Shown here: in pieces, positions 12,300-31,369 of the stretch
How the letters are laid out: the number at the start of each line of letters is the position of its first letter
Position numbering within the stretch: position 1 is the first letter of the stretch
Assembly: GCA_012295275.1 (NCBI GenBank)
Contig: CM022676.1
Coordinates: 11,493,581 to 11,557,580 of the forward strand
From: Chrysomallon squamiferum
Taxonomy: Eukaryota > Mollusca > Gastropoda > Neomphalida > Peltospiridae
DNA length: 64,000 bases
Direction: 5' to 3'
The notes under the pieces: model-generated
The model's database searches: none
What the model was told of the DNA's origin: nothing
The model's input: only the letters and a program-made list of their open reading frames with translations
Program-made: the position numbers and the translations under genes

Positions 12300-12765
12300 A
12301 AATGTGAACAAGAATGAAAAAAAGTGACAAAAAGAAAACAATAATAAAATAAATAAAAGATAATTTAAAATTGACAGATGTTTTATTTGTCAAATATAAA
12401 ACTAAACAAATATGTTAATACTCCAGAACCATTTTAAAAGGGCTGCCTTAGCAAAAACGTTATATCACACTATTTCAAATATAAAATTTTAATTCACAAA
12501 CAAAATAATCACAGCCAGCTTTTAGTCAAGAATAAATCTCACATCTGTCTGTCTGTCTGTCACACACAGGAAGACAGTATATAACTACAGACAGTCAAGG
12601 CACTGTATTACATACAATAAACAAAAAGGTATATAATACATACGTGTGTAATAAAATAGAGAGGTAACTCTGTAGATTAAAAAAAAGCACTAAAAAATAC
12701 AAGGAATCATAACTGAAATAAATATTTTTCCTTACAGTAATTTCATTTCTGAGATTTGTTTTTCT
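12300..12765. other. Convergent intergenic / 3' UTR of the coiled-coil gene
   Basis: AT-rich sequence between two convergent genes. On the minus strand AATAAA hexamers (TTTATT on the plus strand) lie near 12383 and 12292 and could end the coiled-coil transcript. A short (CTGT)n run is at 12547-12560. No reading frame of note. Confidence 0.4.
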
Positions 12766-14096
12766 TCAGCCATTTTTGTCTGTAGCAGACGGTTTCTGGT
12801 TCTTCAGATACCCACGACTGAAATAAAACATTTCCTGTCTGAGACTAAAACTGAATATTTCAATAAATCAGTTATTTGTTTAACAAATGTGAATGGTTAT
12901 TAAAACAACAAAATATCTGAATTAAAATGATTGTAGTAGAAAAAGTTGGCTTGACTTTTGTACCTAGCTATGGGGGATTAATTGAAGTGGGGCATTATAG
13001 ATGTAACAGAGACACAGCAGAATGTAACAGAGACACAGGAGAACAAGTAACAGAGACAGCACACCATGTAACAGACACAGCAGAACATGTAACAGAGACA
13101 GCAGAACATTTTAGAAAGACATAGCAGAACATGTAACAGACACAGCAGAACATGTAACAGAGACACAGGAGAACAAGTAACAGAGACAGCACACCATGTA
13201 ACAGACACAGCAGAACATGTAACAGAGACAGCAGACCATGTAACAGACAGGAGAACAAGTAACAGAGACAGCAGACCATGTAACAGAGACACAGCAGAAC
13301 ATGTAACAGACACAGAACATGTAACAGAACCACAGCAGAACATTTTAGAGAGACATAGCAGAACATGTAACAGACACAGCAGAACATGTAACAGAGACAC
13401 AGGAGACCATGTAACAGAGACACAGCAGAACATGTAACAGAGACAACAGATCATGTAACAGAGACACAGGAGAACATGTAACAGAGACACCGGAGAACAT
13501 GTAACAGAGACACATGAGACCATGTAACAGAGACACAGCAGACCATGTAACAGAGACACAGGAGAACATGTAGGTTGAATGTTGTTAATAAAGAATGCAT
13601 GTTGAGTACTGTGAATAAACTGAAAAAATTACTTTATTCAAAAGTGCAGTGATGCCTGTCAGTAATGACTACGGTGAGTATAACAAGAGAAGATAACCCA
13701 GGTGAGTATGGTGAGTAATTTACTCACAGGAGAGCATTTGTGTTTTGTAATTCTTCTATTTTAGCCTCAGTTTTCTCCATCCACTCTCTGTACTGCTCCT
13801 GCCATGAATGTTTTATCTGAGTAATAACGAGTAATAACAATAACAGTAATAACAATAACAATAACAGAAATAACAGTAACAATAACACTAACAATAACAG
13901 TAACAATAACAGTAATAATAACAGCTGTAACAATTAAAACTAATAATAATAATTGTAACAACAATAATAACTAATAGCAGTAATAACAATTATAACAATA
14001 ATAACAAATAATGACAATAAAAATAGTAACAATAATAATATTCAAGCAGTTTTATTAGTTGTAGGAAAAAAAATACACAATAATTAAAATAATTAA

Positions 14097-14136
<40 letters not shown>

Positions 14137-14946
14137 TTAATAACAGTTTCTTTCTAGCACATTACTATTTCTTATCCTTATTATTCCTGCATTTCTAAAA
14201 AGTTATTTATTTATTTGATGGATCAGTTATAATTTAATTCTGTTTTTTTTTTTAATTGTACACAAAACAATGATTATTAATAAAGAAAGATGGAAAACAT
14301 TTATACAGAAATGACTGGAATGAGACAGGACTAAAAGTGTGTCACCTCTGTCTTCATCTTCTCTTCATTTTCGCACCAGCTCGCTTCCTTCACGCTGAGT
14401 TCGTGTCGGAGCGCGTCGACTTGCTCCTCCAATTCACCATTTTGCATTCTCAGTGCCATGTTCTCGTTCTTCAAGTCTTTCATTTCGTCTTGTAGTTTCT
14501 GTATTTCCTCCTCATGTGCACAAGCACCATTCTAAACAGAAAATTCATCAGATAATCTTTTTAAGATTTTTTTATAAATATTTTTTGATCAGGATAAAAA
14601 AACAAAAAAAATTAGAAAGAAAGAAAAGAAAAAAGTTTACAACGGAAACAATTTTTGTTTCAAAATAGAGAACAAATCAGATGTAAGTATTTCTGTTGAA
14701 GAAACAAGAATATGTAAATGCTAATTTCCACCACATATGAAGAAGCACTTTTCTAAAAAAAAATAATACTATTCTGTATTATGATTTCTGTTTTTCAAAT
14801 TTAATTATGTTGTGTGTTAATATTCAGTATTGTAGGTTACATATACCTTTTTTGCACTGAAATATCACTTATTTGATTATTACACATAAATAATGATTTG
14901 CTTATCAGATTGATAATGTACTTCTTTGTTGATTTATTATTATTAT

Positions 14947-14978
<32 letters not shown>

Positions 14979-15013
14979 TTGTTATTAGTTTTCTTACATA
15001 CATGTATTGGTAT

Positions 15014-15046
<33 letters not shown>

Positions 15047-16680
15047 TTGTAGTAGTAGTAGTAGTAGTATTGTTATTAGTTTTCTTACATACATGTATTG
15101 GTATTAGTAGTAGTAGTAGTATTGTTATTAGTTTTCTTACATACATGTATTGGTATGTTTTAACTGATTGATCAGTCTATTCAGTTTTCTTGTTTTGTTT
15201 TTTCATACAAATATTAATCTAACTGTTTGACCACCAATCTCCCTTGTTACCACGGTAACCTGCTGTTTTGCTTTTTCTACTTCTCCACCTTGTTTACAAA
15301 CACAATCCTAAAAACAAACACTTTTTTTATCATTATTTTTTTGTGTTGTTAGTATATTTTGTGTTTTTTTTATGTTCTTAGAATGTTTTATGTTTTATAT
15401 TATGTTGTTAATATATTCTATATATATTGTGTTAATGTATTTTGTATTTTATTTCTTACATTTGACATCTGACTTTTCATTTCCTCCATTTCTTTGGCAA
15501 ATTTTTCACGCAAATCTGAGATTTCCTTTTCCCAGTCAGTTTCATGTTTGTCATCTTTAGTCTCCGAAGCACGCCTTGTTGACTCTCTTCAACAACAACA
15601 GCAACAACAATAACAACCACAACAACAGTAACAACAATAACAACCACAACAACAGTAACAGGAGTAACAGTAATAAAAAGCTAAAAATCACAACAATAAA
15701 GAAAATAATCAAATTAATTGTAGTAACAAACAGTAGGAGTAGTAGTAGTGGTAGCAGTAGTAGCGGTAGTATTAGTTGTAGTAGTAGAAATATAGGTAGA
15801 AGAGCTATTAATGAAATTCAGAACAAAAATTATGTTCGTTCGTTATCATCATTTTTGTAGTATTGTAGTTGTTATCATCATCATCATCATCATCGTTGTC
15901 ATTATTATAAGTTGTTGTAGATGCTTACCGGCAACATCATCATTGTTATTATTATACAGTTGTTGCTTACCGGCGACTGAAAGGAGTTCCAACTTGTACA
16001 ATTTCTCGTTCTCGCTTGTGGACTGTTGTGTGTTTAGCCTTCCTCAAATCTTCAAGTTTCCTCTTCAGCAAGGAAACTTCCTCTTCCAGCTGAGAATGTC
16101 AACAAAAAATAAAATAAAATAAAATAAACCAAACAGAAAAATTAAACATAGTAATAAGTGAATCTATTTTTTTCTTGTAACAGGTCAATACTGAACAAAC
16201 TATGATAAACACAGGACAAAGAATATTGCAGTGCCACAGTCTTTTTTTTTAAATTTAATTTTTAAACTTTTAAATTTTTTGAATGTCTTTGTACTGAGTG
16301 GTGGAGTAACAAAGGATGGAGGAATTACAGATGGAGCAGGAAATGCTTTGGTGGATTGAGTGAGGATAGGAGGAATGATGGGCAGAGTTATAAAAAGCAT
16401 ATAAACTGTTTACCATTGTTACACAACAATTAATAATAATAATAACAACAACAATAATAATAATATCAACAACACCACCACCACCAATAATAATGATGAT
16501 AGTAATGATAATAAAAAATAATGAAATGAAATAACACAAAATAAAATAAAAATTAATTTAAAAAAAAAAGAAGAATAGAATAGATAAATAAATAATTAAA
16601 TATATAAAACTATTCTTCACCTCTTTCACTCTGGCTTTCAATAAAAATTCATTTGATTTTGTTTCTTTCTTTGTAGCCAT
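12766..16680 (-). CDS. Coiled-coil protein, 226 aa, 7 exons
   Basis: Family not recognised. Exons in transcript order: 16680-16621 (ATG, MATKKETKSNEFLLKARVKE), 16089-15971, 15586-15460, 15307-15260, 14531-14346, 13816-13728 and 12817-12766 (stop TGA). All six junctions have GT donors and AG acceptors, and the phases (0, 2, 0, 0, 0, 2) match exactly. The product is highly charged and helical, with heptad-like segments LEEEVSLLKRKLEDLRKAK near residue 21, DWEKEISDLREKFAKEMEEM near residue 80, EEEIQKLQDEMKDLKNEN near residue 125, and EWMEKTEAKIEELQNTNALL near residue 195. No enzymatic motif, signal peptide or membrane segment was seen. If the GTGAGT donor at 13727 is not used, translation stops at TGA 13726-13724, two residues after NTNA; the spliced form adds RGYLKNQKPSATDKNG. 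The last intron holds a large minisatellite. A structural or scaffold role is only a guess. Confidence 0.75.
12995..13572. repeat. About 23-bp minisatellite (CATGTAACAGAGACACAGCAGAA)
   Basis: Roughly 24 copies of CATGTAACAGAGACACAGCAGAA with variants lacking AGAG or carrying GGAGAA or GGAGACC. Two longer interruptions contain CATTTTAGA(A/G)AGACATAG. It lies wholly inside the last intron of the minus-strand coiled-coil gene. Open frames of up to 193 codons on the minus strand (SVTCSAVSLLH-like) are generated by the repeat. Confidence 0.93.
13828..14135. repeat. (AAC/AAT)n trinucleotide-rich tract
   Basis: TAACAATAACAGTAATAAC-type repeats followed by a pure (AAT)n run at about 14098-14134, in the intron of the coiled-coil gene between exons 13816-13728 and 14531-14346. 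Related AGT/AAC-rich tracts occur in its other introns at 14940-15115, 15590-15790 and 16430-16500. Confidence 0.9.
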
Positions 16681-17860
16681 CTGAAAACACAAATTAAAAC
16701 TTGATAACATGGTCTAAATAATAACACTAATGTTATAACTAAATAAACAAGTTTTCAGAATTTTCTAATTTTGTCACAAATACACAAGTTAAAACAATTA
16801 CTTGGCAACTTTATAATGTGTGTGTGTGTGTGTTTAATTATATATAAAACCTGATGTAACAAGTAAGTAAAATACATTTTCCGACAGTAACATATTTCTC
16901 GTAATTAAAGATTTTTGCATTACTAAAACACATTATGAATCAATTTTACGATGCTTTACAGAAAATGGTAGAAAAAGCTAAGTATAATCACGGTTGACAA
17001 ACCTGTTCCGCTAAGTTGACAAATGCAACCAAATGACATTAAAGTTGCAAATAAAATATTTCATATGTGTTCGGTAATATAAAAGCGTTAAATTTTGATT
17101 TGGTCTGATTTCACCGACGAAGAATGTTTATGATATACCAAAAATGATATATATCTATATATTATCACGGCGTTCCTAGCAACTTGACCTAAATGTCATC
17201 AAATAATTTTCCCGTTTACGAAACAATAGCATTATTCTTTTATAAATCCCTCCGTTCAGTGTAAGAATCTCGCTAATGTGTTTTTAGAAACAATAAATTA
17301 AAGTGTAAAGTTAATTTACTTATTTGTTTCAAATTATATTAATGAATCAAACATAACTTCATCGTATGTTAACAGTAATTCTTCTTGAATAAATAAACGA
17401 AATTTTGAACAAAGATTTGGAACAATACCATATGGATGTTAACATTTTACTAACATTTTATTGTACCAGTAAAGTAGATTTTGATAAAACAAGCGACAAC
17501 ACTCGGGTATTTGAGAATACATGCCGACATTGTATCGTTCACACTTTCTTCATAAATTCAGTTTAAAAAAAATGCAGGTATGTAAACTAAAAAAAAAAAA
17601 AAAAAAAAACGAGGAGAAAGTCTGAACTTCGAGGCGAATGACCTTGGGATTTGCTGTAACTTAAACTGCATCCGCGACATGTGACAGAAAACTAATACAG
17701 TCTAACTAAATAGTATTAGCTAAAATGTTTCTAAAATGTTAGATTAACGCTGTAACCAGAAAACTAGATACTAAAACAGTCCATGAAAACGGAAATCGAA
17801 ACATTCGCCAGCTAACAAATTGGACAAGGTATGATTTTAATTATAGATATTATTTTTATT
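16681..17860. other. 5' flank of the coiled-coil gene, no clear feature
   Basis: The minus-strand ATG at 16680 directly follows TTTTCAG, so a non-coding first exon may lie farther upstream. Nothing in 16690-17860 is a convincing exon. The stretch is AT-rich with a 19-base A run at 17590-17609 and little repeat structure, unlike the flanking introns. Confidence 0.4.
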
Positions 17861-17863
17861 TAT

Positions 17864-18070
17864 TTATTTAGAATCATCTGACGAATTTGCGTCGTCTTTA
17901 AAATAGTCACAAAGGCTAATAGATATCTGTTTTTTTAACAGTTCGTGTCCCATTGTAGGCCGGTTGGATGTTATTGTGAAAGACAGAAATAAAATATCGA
18001 CCATTTCTAACACAGAAGTAAGAGATACACCTGCTACAACAGAGATTCGCATAACAACAAATTTAACGTT
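17864..18070 (-). CDS. Possible terminal exon of an unidentified minus-strand gene
   Basis: On the minus strand a strong acceptor (TTTTTATTTGTTTTTGTAG) ends at 18071. An open frame then reads NVKFVVMRISVVAGVSLT and ends KDDANSSDDSK with stop TAA at 17866-17864. The stop is embedded in TAAATAAATAAATAAA, which supplies a poly(A) signal at once. No homolog is recognised and no upstream exon was found between here and the DDX6 promoter region. If real, the gene would be divergent from DDX6. It could equally be a chance open frame. Confidence 0.3.
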   Translation of the reverse strand, partial: NVKFVVMRISVVAGVSLTSVLEMVDILFLSFTITSNRPTMGHELLKKQISISLCDYFKDDANSSDDSK

Positions 18071-18599
18071 CTACAAAAACAAATAAAAATAAAAATGTTA
18101 CTTAATAATAATAATAATAATAATAATAACTTTCAAAATGAATTTATTGAGCAGCTGCATGGACACGAAGTCATTTTGTCTTAAAAATAAAGTAAAAATA
18201 TATGTATATAAATATTATAATGCGTTCTATGATAGAAGAATACAAAAATTCCCAAATTTTTTATACAGGGAGTACGTTTATCTTTTAAGAGAAAAGACAA
18301 TTAAACTAAAGCAAATGCGCAGTTATATAATTCTTCGGTCAATAAATAAATAAATAAATAAATATTCATCATCATTATCTTTATCATCTTCATGATAATT
18401 ATCGTCATCAAGCGTTCTAATTTTAGTCTTTGCTTATTTCATTAAAAGCAACGCTAGTAAAAAGAATTAAAATATAAATCCGAGTGTTTCATATATCCAT
18501 TTTGAACGAAAATGATTATTAATACACTGCACAAATATAAATATATTTTAAAACTGAAATTGTACTGTTTCAAATTCTATTTATTCTCGAAAATAGTTA

Positions 18600-18681
18600 T
18601 ACGAACATATTTCCCGAGAATTGTCGAAGTTTTCCGATTAGGCGCCCTCTATAAGATGACGGCCATATTTGGTGCTTAACG
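18600..18681 (+). promoter_or_regulatory. Probable DDX6 promoter and non-coding first exon
   Basis: A short GC-richer patch in AT-rich DNA, with GGCGCCCTCTATAAGATGACGG followed by GCCATATTTGG, which resembles the GCCAT core of a YY1 site often found at housekeeping-gene starts. ACG-GTATGT at 18679-18687 is a good splice donor. The next good acceptor is at 21707-21708, so the 5' UTR would be interrupted by a 3-kb intron. The start site is inferred, not seen. Confidence 0.4.
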
Positions 18682-21600
18682 GTATGTACATTGAGAAATA
18701 TCCAGCGCATCTTTCGAAAACCAAGCCTTTAAAATGAAATAGTTATTGAAATTTATATTTACTGGAATCCAATTTAATCGTAAGAGTTGCAATTTTTATA
18801 CAGATTCATTGTGTTGCGATGTTTCGAAAAGGTTTTTTTCATGCCTGGTTTAGCGTAAGAAAAGTGTCAACAATAGAAACCAGATTTAATATTTCCTTGT
18901 AGCTTTTCTTTCATTTTGAAACGCAGATAATGTGTTTCAACTAATTTATAAAAGAAATCACTGTATTTTCTGTAATTTCAGGTTCACAATTGTTATCAAA
19001 TTTTTATTTTCTTTGTATTTACAGAGCTTTGATAGGGTAATGATTAGTTTGGCCTGAATCATATTTTTTTTTTACATAACAAACTGAGAAATGCTCTTTA
19101 GAGTTTATAGGTATTTGAAATACGTTTCTAACTAGTAATGTTGAAGCCGTTTTAATCTGAAAAACCCAAAATAAATGACGCAGTTATTGTGTAATGATAG
19201 TGTTGGGTCAGTTTTGTAATTTTGCTGTTGGCTGATTTGGTAATCACACAATCATATTTTTTTTTTTTTTTTTTTTTTTTGTGTTTACTATTAATATTTA
19301 TATATTTTAACAGTGGCTTAAGACTGATATTAAATAAGAAGAACATTAAATCCACAAATGATTAATTTAAACTTCTAGACAACTGATAAGTGCATAATTT
19401 CTTTTTAATTTGTTTTTTTCCTTTTTTTTAATTTTTCCTTTTGGCAGTTTATTAACAGAAGCAATGCTTCTGATTCCTTAGTCCATTGCTGAAAACAACA
19501 TTTATCTGTGCAACATAATGTTAAAAAGAGTGTGATAGGATATACTGTTTTTTGATTCCTGTATTTGACCATATTTTGTTAGGTATGTGACAATACACCA
19601 AATTGCATTAAGCAGCTTTCGTCCACAGCCTTGTTTTCATTTCATTTGCTAGTTAAGCCTCCGGTAAAGAACCACTTAATAAACTGGCTTTTATTGTTCT
19701 CTTCATTGTTGTTTACAAACCTGTCATAATTCAGCAAAATACAGGCCTATCATTAGCCTCTTATATTTTTCAAAACCATTGTGCTTAATTTCTAGAGTTT
19801 TATGCCAGAGTTTCTCCTTTTGTGGTCATGAAAACCATCCCTGATTATATAGAAGACAAGTAAAATACTTTTTCAAATCTTTTTTTTATTTTCTTTGGTT
19901 AATTAGTGATCTTCTTTCTAAATTTAATGGAAAGGGATCAATTACCAATCACTGCCAAGCTGATCATGAATAATGTTTACATTGGAAGGACTCTGCCTGC
20001 ACCATAAATAAATATCAGGTTATTAGTATACAGATTTTTAGTATCTTGAAAGATATTTATGGATAATAATACTGGATTCACGTTTTTGTTGCAAAGTCGA
20101 TGTTTGATACTTAATAATCATCCTTTTGAGCAAAAATATAGCTTGCTGTAACCAGTTTCCTGAAACCTTTGGCTGATGTCCTTTATGCCCAATAACAAAT
20201 GCATTAACTTTTCATAGAAATATAATTCACAACAACAAAAAGACCAAATAATTTTCAGTATGTTGCCTTATCAAGCTTTATTTAAACTTCTCGGTCAAAC
20301 CAAGTTCTTTAATAAAATGTGTAGTTTCTTCAGCAAGAAATATTGGTCACATGCAGTGATGTACTCTATTGTTTTACTAATTAAGACAAAAATGAAATGT
20401 CAAATTTGGTGACCTTTAATTGCCTCAACTTTCTTGTTAATGTTCATAAAAAGAGGTGTCATGGGAAATGTTGTTTTCATCGCTATCCAGTGATACCAGA
20501 CTTAATCAAATTAATTGACTTTTTATCTTTATGAGATCACATTGAAACTTGTTGAACTGAAAATTTTAGTCATACTGATTTTGAACATGTTAATTTGTAG
20601 CAACAGAATATCAATTTTAATTTGTTGCGTTGGTTTTCTCTTGGGTGAAAAAATAATATTATAACTGGGTGGGACTTACACTATTACATAGTCCAGCTGA
20701 ACATGTTTTGGTTACCTCTGTTCATACCAGTTAATGTCAACACATTTTTGCTATAAACCTATGGCACAATGAATACTGAACAGTTTGATGTATAAAAATA
20801 TGATTTCTGGGTATGAAAAAATGTAATTTTTGTTCTGTTTTGAGACATTAATACTTACCCTCCTTCAAAACCTGCCTTCTCATTCACTGCAAAGTTAACT
20901 GAACAGTCTAGAGAATAATGTAAAACAGATATTCTCCAAAGAATTTAAAGTCCATAAACATTAGAAAAATCTGAAATTTTATTTCATTATAGATAGATAT
21001 TTCTGGTAAGTTGATCTGTACCAGTCTAAATAGTAACTGTATCTGATAAACATTCTGCAATACCTACTTGAATGTGTACACAAAATGTAACAATACAGAT
21101 TTAAAATAAGAAACGAAAAGAAATGTTTGATGAAGCTGCTGTTTTAACAGGTTTTTAAAAAAGTTAGTTGAATGAATGCAGATTGTTGAAATGGATCAAA
21201 ATGAAGTACACCAGTATATTGAAACGTTTTCAGTAATCTCTTAAATATTCTTTACTACCAATCTCTGCTGTCTGAAAAGTCACTGAAGTAAAACCGATTT
21301 GGTTAAAAAATTGTTTTTAGTGAAAATAAGAACAAATAATACATACAATAAAGATAATACACAGCTTTCTGGTATGTTTTTATCTCTTTTTTTGACCACT
21401 TTGCATTGCAGCTTTCAGTGTAAACACTACATTATTTTTTAACATCAGAACTGCCAAACAACAGAACACAGAGACTTAAACACATTGAATTTGTATTTAA
21501 AAAATTTAAAAAATGATGCAAAGAATTTATTTTTATTTTTTAAATTACCTGAAAAATTGTTTCAGTGATGAGAACTTTTTGTCAGTTCTGCTTCAGATAC

Positions 21601-21708
21601 AGAATGACGACTCAAGTATGATTCTGAGAAACAGTTTTATTTAACAAGTAACATGGCTTCTAAATGTTAGCTAACTGAACAACTATTAGTTTCTTTTTTC
21701 TTTTTCAG
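18682..21708 (+). other. Putative first intron of DDX6 (5' UTR intron)
   Basis: About 3 kb of mostly unique AT-rich sequence with no coding signal, bounded by the donor at 18682 and a strong polypyrimidine acceptor (TTCTTTTTTCTTTTTCAG) at 21708. It contains one snoRNA copy at 21558-21633, 75 bases upstream of the acceptor. A 21-base T run lies at 19258-19280. Confidence 0.45.
21558..21633 (+). ncRNA. Box C/D snoRNA, U38-like, copy 1 (divergent)
   Basis: Terminal stem TGTTTC (21558-21563) pairs with GAAACA (21628-21633). C box GTGATGA is at 21565-21571 and D box CTGA at 21624-21627. Guide-like CAGTTCTGCTT at 21583-21593 matches the other five copies, but the following D' box is CAGA instead of CTGA. 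The 75-base distance to the acceptor suits intron-borne snoRNA processing. The altered D' box makes guide activity less certain. Confidence 0.65.
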
Positions 21709-21886
21709 GTATCTACTGCGGCTGTTGAACAAAGTTTTTCATGTTTTTTTCAAAGTGAATGTAAAAAAAAAAATTGGAAGCGAAGGTGTAATAAAACAGT
21801 TTGATTTAAAACTATTCTGTATTGAAAAGTCAGTTTGACTGAAAAAAAGTATTTTATTGTCAAGTGATAAGTGTTAGTGTGTAGTC

Positions 21887-28131
<6,245 letters not shown>

Positions 28132-31100
28132 ACTGTTACCATAGCAACCCGCTTGCACAGACACACGACAAGCAGAATTTGGTCAAATTCGTCCATCTTT
28201 TTTTCTTTCTTTTTTTTCCTCTCACATGTTGAGTAACAGGCCAAATCATTTGTAAATACGTAATAAGATTCCATTCTCAGTATTTTTGGAACAGTAACTT
28301 TTTTTTTTATTAATGGAATTGTTTCTATTAGAGGTCGTAACTGGCCAAAGAATGTTTAAAACAAAAGGTTAAAAATCTCTGGCGGAAGTCAGTAGTGGTT
28401 GCTATGATATGGTTGAGGCAAATTGGTTGCTTGTTGTTTTTGTATCTGGTGATACAGAGAACATTTTCACTGGAATAATTTTAGGATTTTCTTTTTACGG
28501 GTGGGAGAACGGTGAACCTAAAACCAATAAAAAGCACAAAAAGTTGTCTAAATCGTGGGAAGGGAACTGATTAGATGATTTACAATTTTCCTGTTTCAAA
28601 TAGTTGTTAACAGCCTCACTTTTATTTTGGTCAACTTTTTGAAACTATTTTCTTGTACTGAAAGGTGTTTTAGCAGAGCTGAATTGCTCTGCCGTCATTT
28701 CTCTTGTTGATCCATGTTGTTTTTTGTTGATGAAGGATCAGTTTCTAAATGAGCCAAGCAGCATTAGCACATTATTATGTCCAGTTTCCTTTAAAAATCA
28801 ATTTATTAACATCTGCTGTTAACGATGGGGAGGGAGGGAGGGAGAGGACAGGGCAGGGTTGAAAAATAAAAAAATAGAAATTGTAAAATACTTTACTTTT
28901 TACCATTTCTTTGTTTGGACTATTTATTACTGTACAGACACAGATAATTTATTTGGTTTTGAAGATTGGTAAAATTGTCAGACGGTCTGACCCCACCACT
29001 GGTTTCTTTCAGTTGTCCATTTTCTTTAAATACTCTAAAATTGAAGTTAAATTATTTATTTTATTATTTTTTCTCATCTCAAAAAGGGTACAAGTTACTC
29101 TCATTTACAAAAGTTATTTTCGTGGTTTGTTAAAATCGGAAGAAAATTTCAGAGATTATTAAATCATTAATGATAATTTGATCGGAATGAGAAGAAAGCT
29201 ACAGAAGGCTTGTACTTTTTTCTTTCTTTTTTGACAAATCAGTAAATTAACAAATACACAAAACACAACATTGTAAAACTTGCTATGAAGATGTATATAG
29301 AATTATTTTGTGTAAAAGTTAGAAAGTTCTGTAATCCACACCACGTCCTCATTGTGTAATTACATCTCGATTTTGTTTATAAAATAACCAAGTGTGAAGA
29401 TTAACATCTTTGTTCCTTACTAGACTAAACTGTTTTGAATACTGCTAAATAAATTTAAAACAAAAAGAAAAATGTTGAAACAAGTCCAGAAAGAGAAAGT
29501 CAGTAATTGTTTTTTTTTGTATGTTGGTTACGTGATTTGGTAAAGTTTTCAGAAGACAGTCATTTTCATTTTGAAAACAAAACTCATCTCAGCCATATCA
29601 AGATTTCCACATACACAACAAAGTGAAATAAGTAAGACTTGATAATGAAAACTGGTTAGATACAAATGTGATCTCATTGAAGAGATTATAAATCAGTTTC
29701 AGTGGAAAGGTGTGGACTGGGAGATGTGTAAATGTAGTTGACAAGAAGCCATGTCTTGGTGTGGATTTCAGAACTCGATTCATTCTGTAAATTATATTTT
29801 TGTACAAAAGTTCACGTTTCATGGGACTTCCATTGGCCTTGGTGTGTGTGACCCGTGACACAGTTTTGATCTGATGATGATGTAGCAGTTGTTACTGGCA
29901 AGTTTGGCAGTGTCATTTTGAATAGACGTAAATGTAAAAATTATGGTATATATTTTAAAAACAAAAACAAAATGTTGCATCTAAAAGTGAAGATTGTTTC
30001 ATTAAAAAAAAAAAACAGATTTGCAAACCATGGTTAGAAGCAGAACAACGGTTGTTAACAGATAATTGCAAACCAGGGCTAGATGATTGTTGTTAACAGA
30101 ATTTAAAAAATAAGGTTAGAAATATAAAGATTGTTATTAAGTTACTTACAACCAATGGTTAGAAGTATAAAGATGGTTGTTAAGATATTTACAAACAGGT
30201 GTTAGAAATACAAGTGTTAAAAGTTTCTAGGTGTGACTGGGAGAGGCTATCGGCACACACCGAGTCCTGCCATAAACTTGTAAATACATCATTAATTCTT
30301 GCTCATCCAACATATCACTTGTATTGACATTAACCTTTGTGTGTCAAGGTTAACCCCCTTTTGAGGCAGGGAGCCTCCAGAGGGCAGCAACTCTTTCTCC
30401 AAGCTTAGCTGTATTGTGTATTGGTTACATGCAGACATTCAATACTGGCGCAGATTGGAAAGTCCGTTTCTCATAAAAAGCAGATTCTGTGGGATTATGT
30501 TTTCAGTTGTTTTTTTTTTTTTTTCTGAAGATGCATGTGTGGTGCAAGCCCAGCCTTGTAACAAGTTAGTTCTGCTGAATTCCTGTAGAGGTGTGAAGTT
30601 GTGCAGAATTGCACTGGAGAATACTGGTTTTCACTGGACAGCTACCAGACACAAGACACTTAACTGTTTCTGAAGTTCTGCTGAGTTTTTGTGACAACTG
30701 AGAAAATTTCTGTTGCAAACGACTGCAGTTCTGATACAAGAGGAAGCCTGCAGAGGACAATTGGTGGAGAAAGATAAAATGTGTTTGTCAGAATCACCAG
30801 GGCCATATTGTAGAGACTGACAATTCAAGAGCAGAATTACCTAGGTCTGAAGATGAGACAAAGACAGAGTTACAGTGAGGATTAAAAGTAATTACACAGT
30901 GATGTTGACTTTCTGATTGTGAACTGAAATAGTCCAGTGAGTAATAAGAAGTGATTAATGGCAGTTTGATAAACTATTGTGCTCATTTTCCATCCAGTTA
31001 GCCCAGTGTTCTAAATGAGTGACTAGTAGCATGTTTGCCTAACAGGACTGGAATTCATGTTGAGGCTCAGAACCAAACATAAGAAAACAAACAACAAAAA

Positions 31101-31332
31101 AAAAAAAAACCTGCCCATGATGCATCTTCCAAACCAGGAGGAAAATGGACCTCTGACTGTTCAATGTTTGGAGATCTGCATAGCGGCTGAGCAGAACTCT
31201 TCAAAAATTTATAAAACAAACTAGGACAAAAAAATGTAGTCACCTCATGCATGCATGTGTGTATGTGTGTTTGCATGACACATTAAGTGTGTGGTCACAG
31301 GCTTTATTGTTCAAGAAAGAGAAATGCGTGCA

Positions 31333-31369
<37 letters not shown>

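Noticed and set aside
12978-13559. 193-codon minus-strand frame with repeats like SVTCSAVSLLH
   Set aside because: It is minisatellite sequence in the last intron of the coiled-coil gene; all three frames are open for the same reason.
12995-13572. Possible CRISPR array
   Set aside because: Units are directly adjacent with no unique spacers, in a eukaryotic intron. The same applies to the arrays at 23565, 42140 and 62640.
18138-18353. 71-codon frame rich in Lys and Tyr
   Set aside because: AT-rich composition, no splice context or homology; it lies between two likely promoters.
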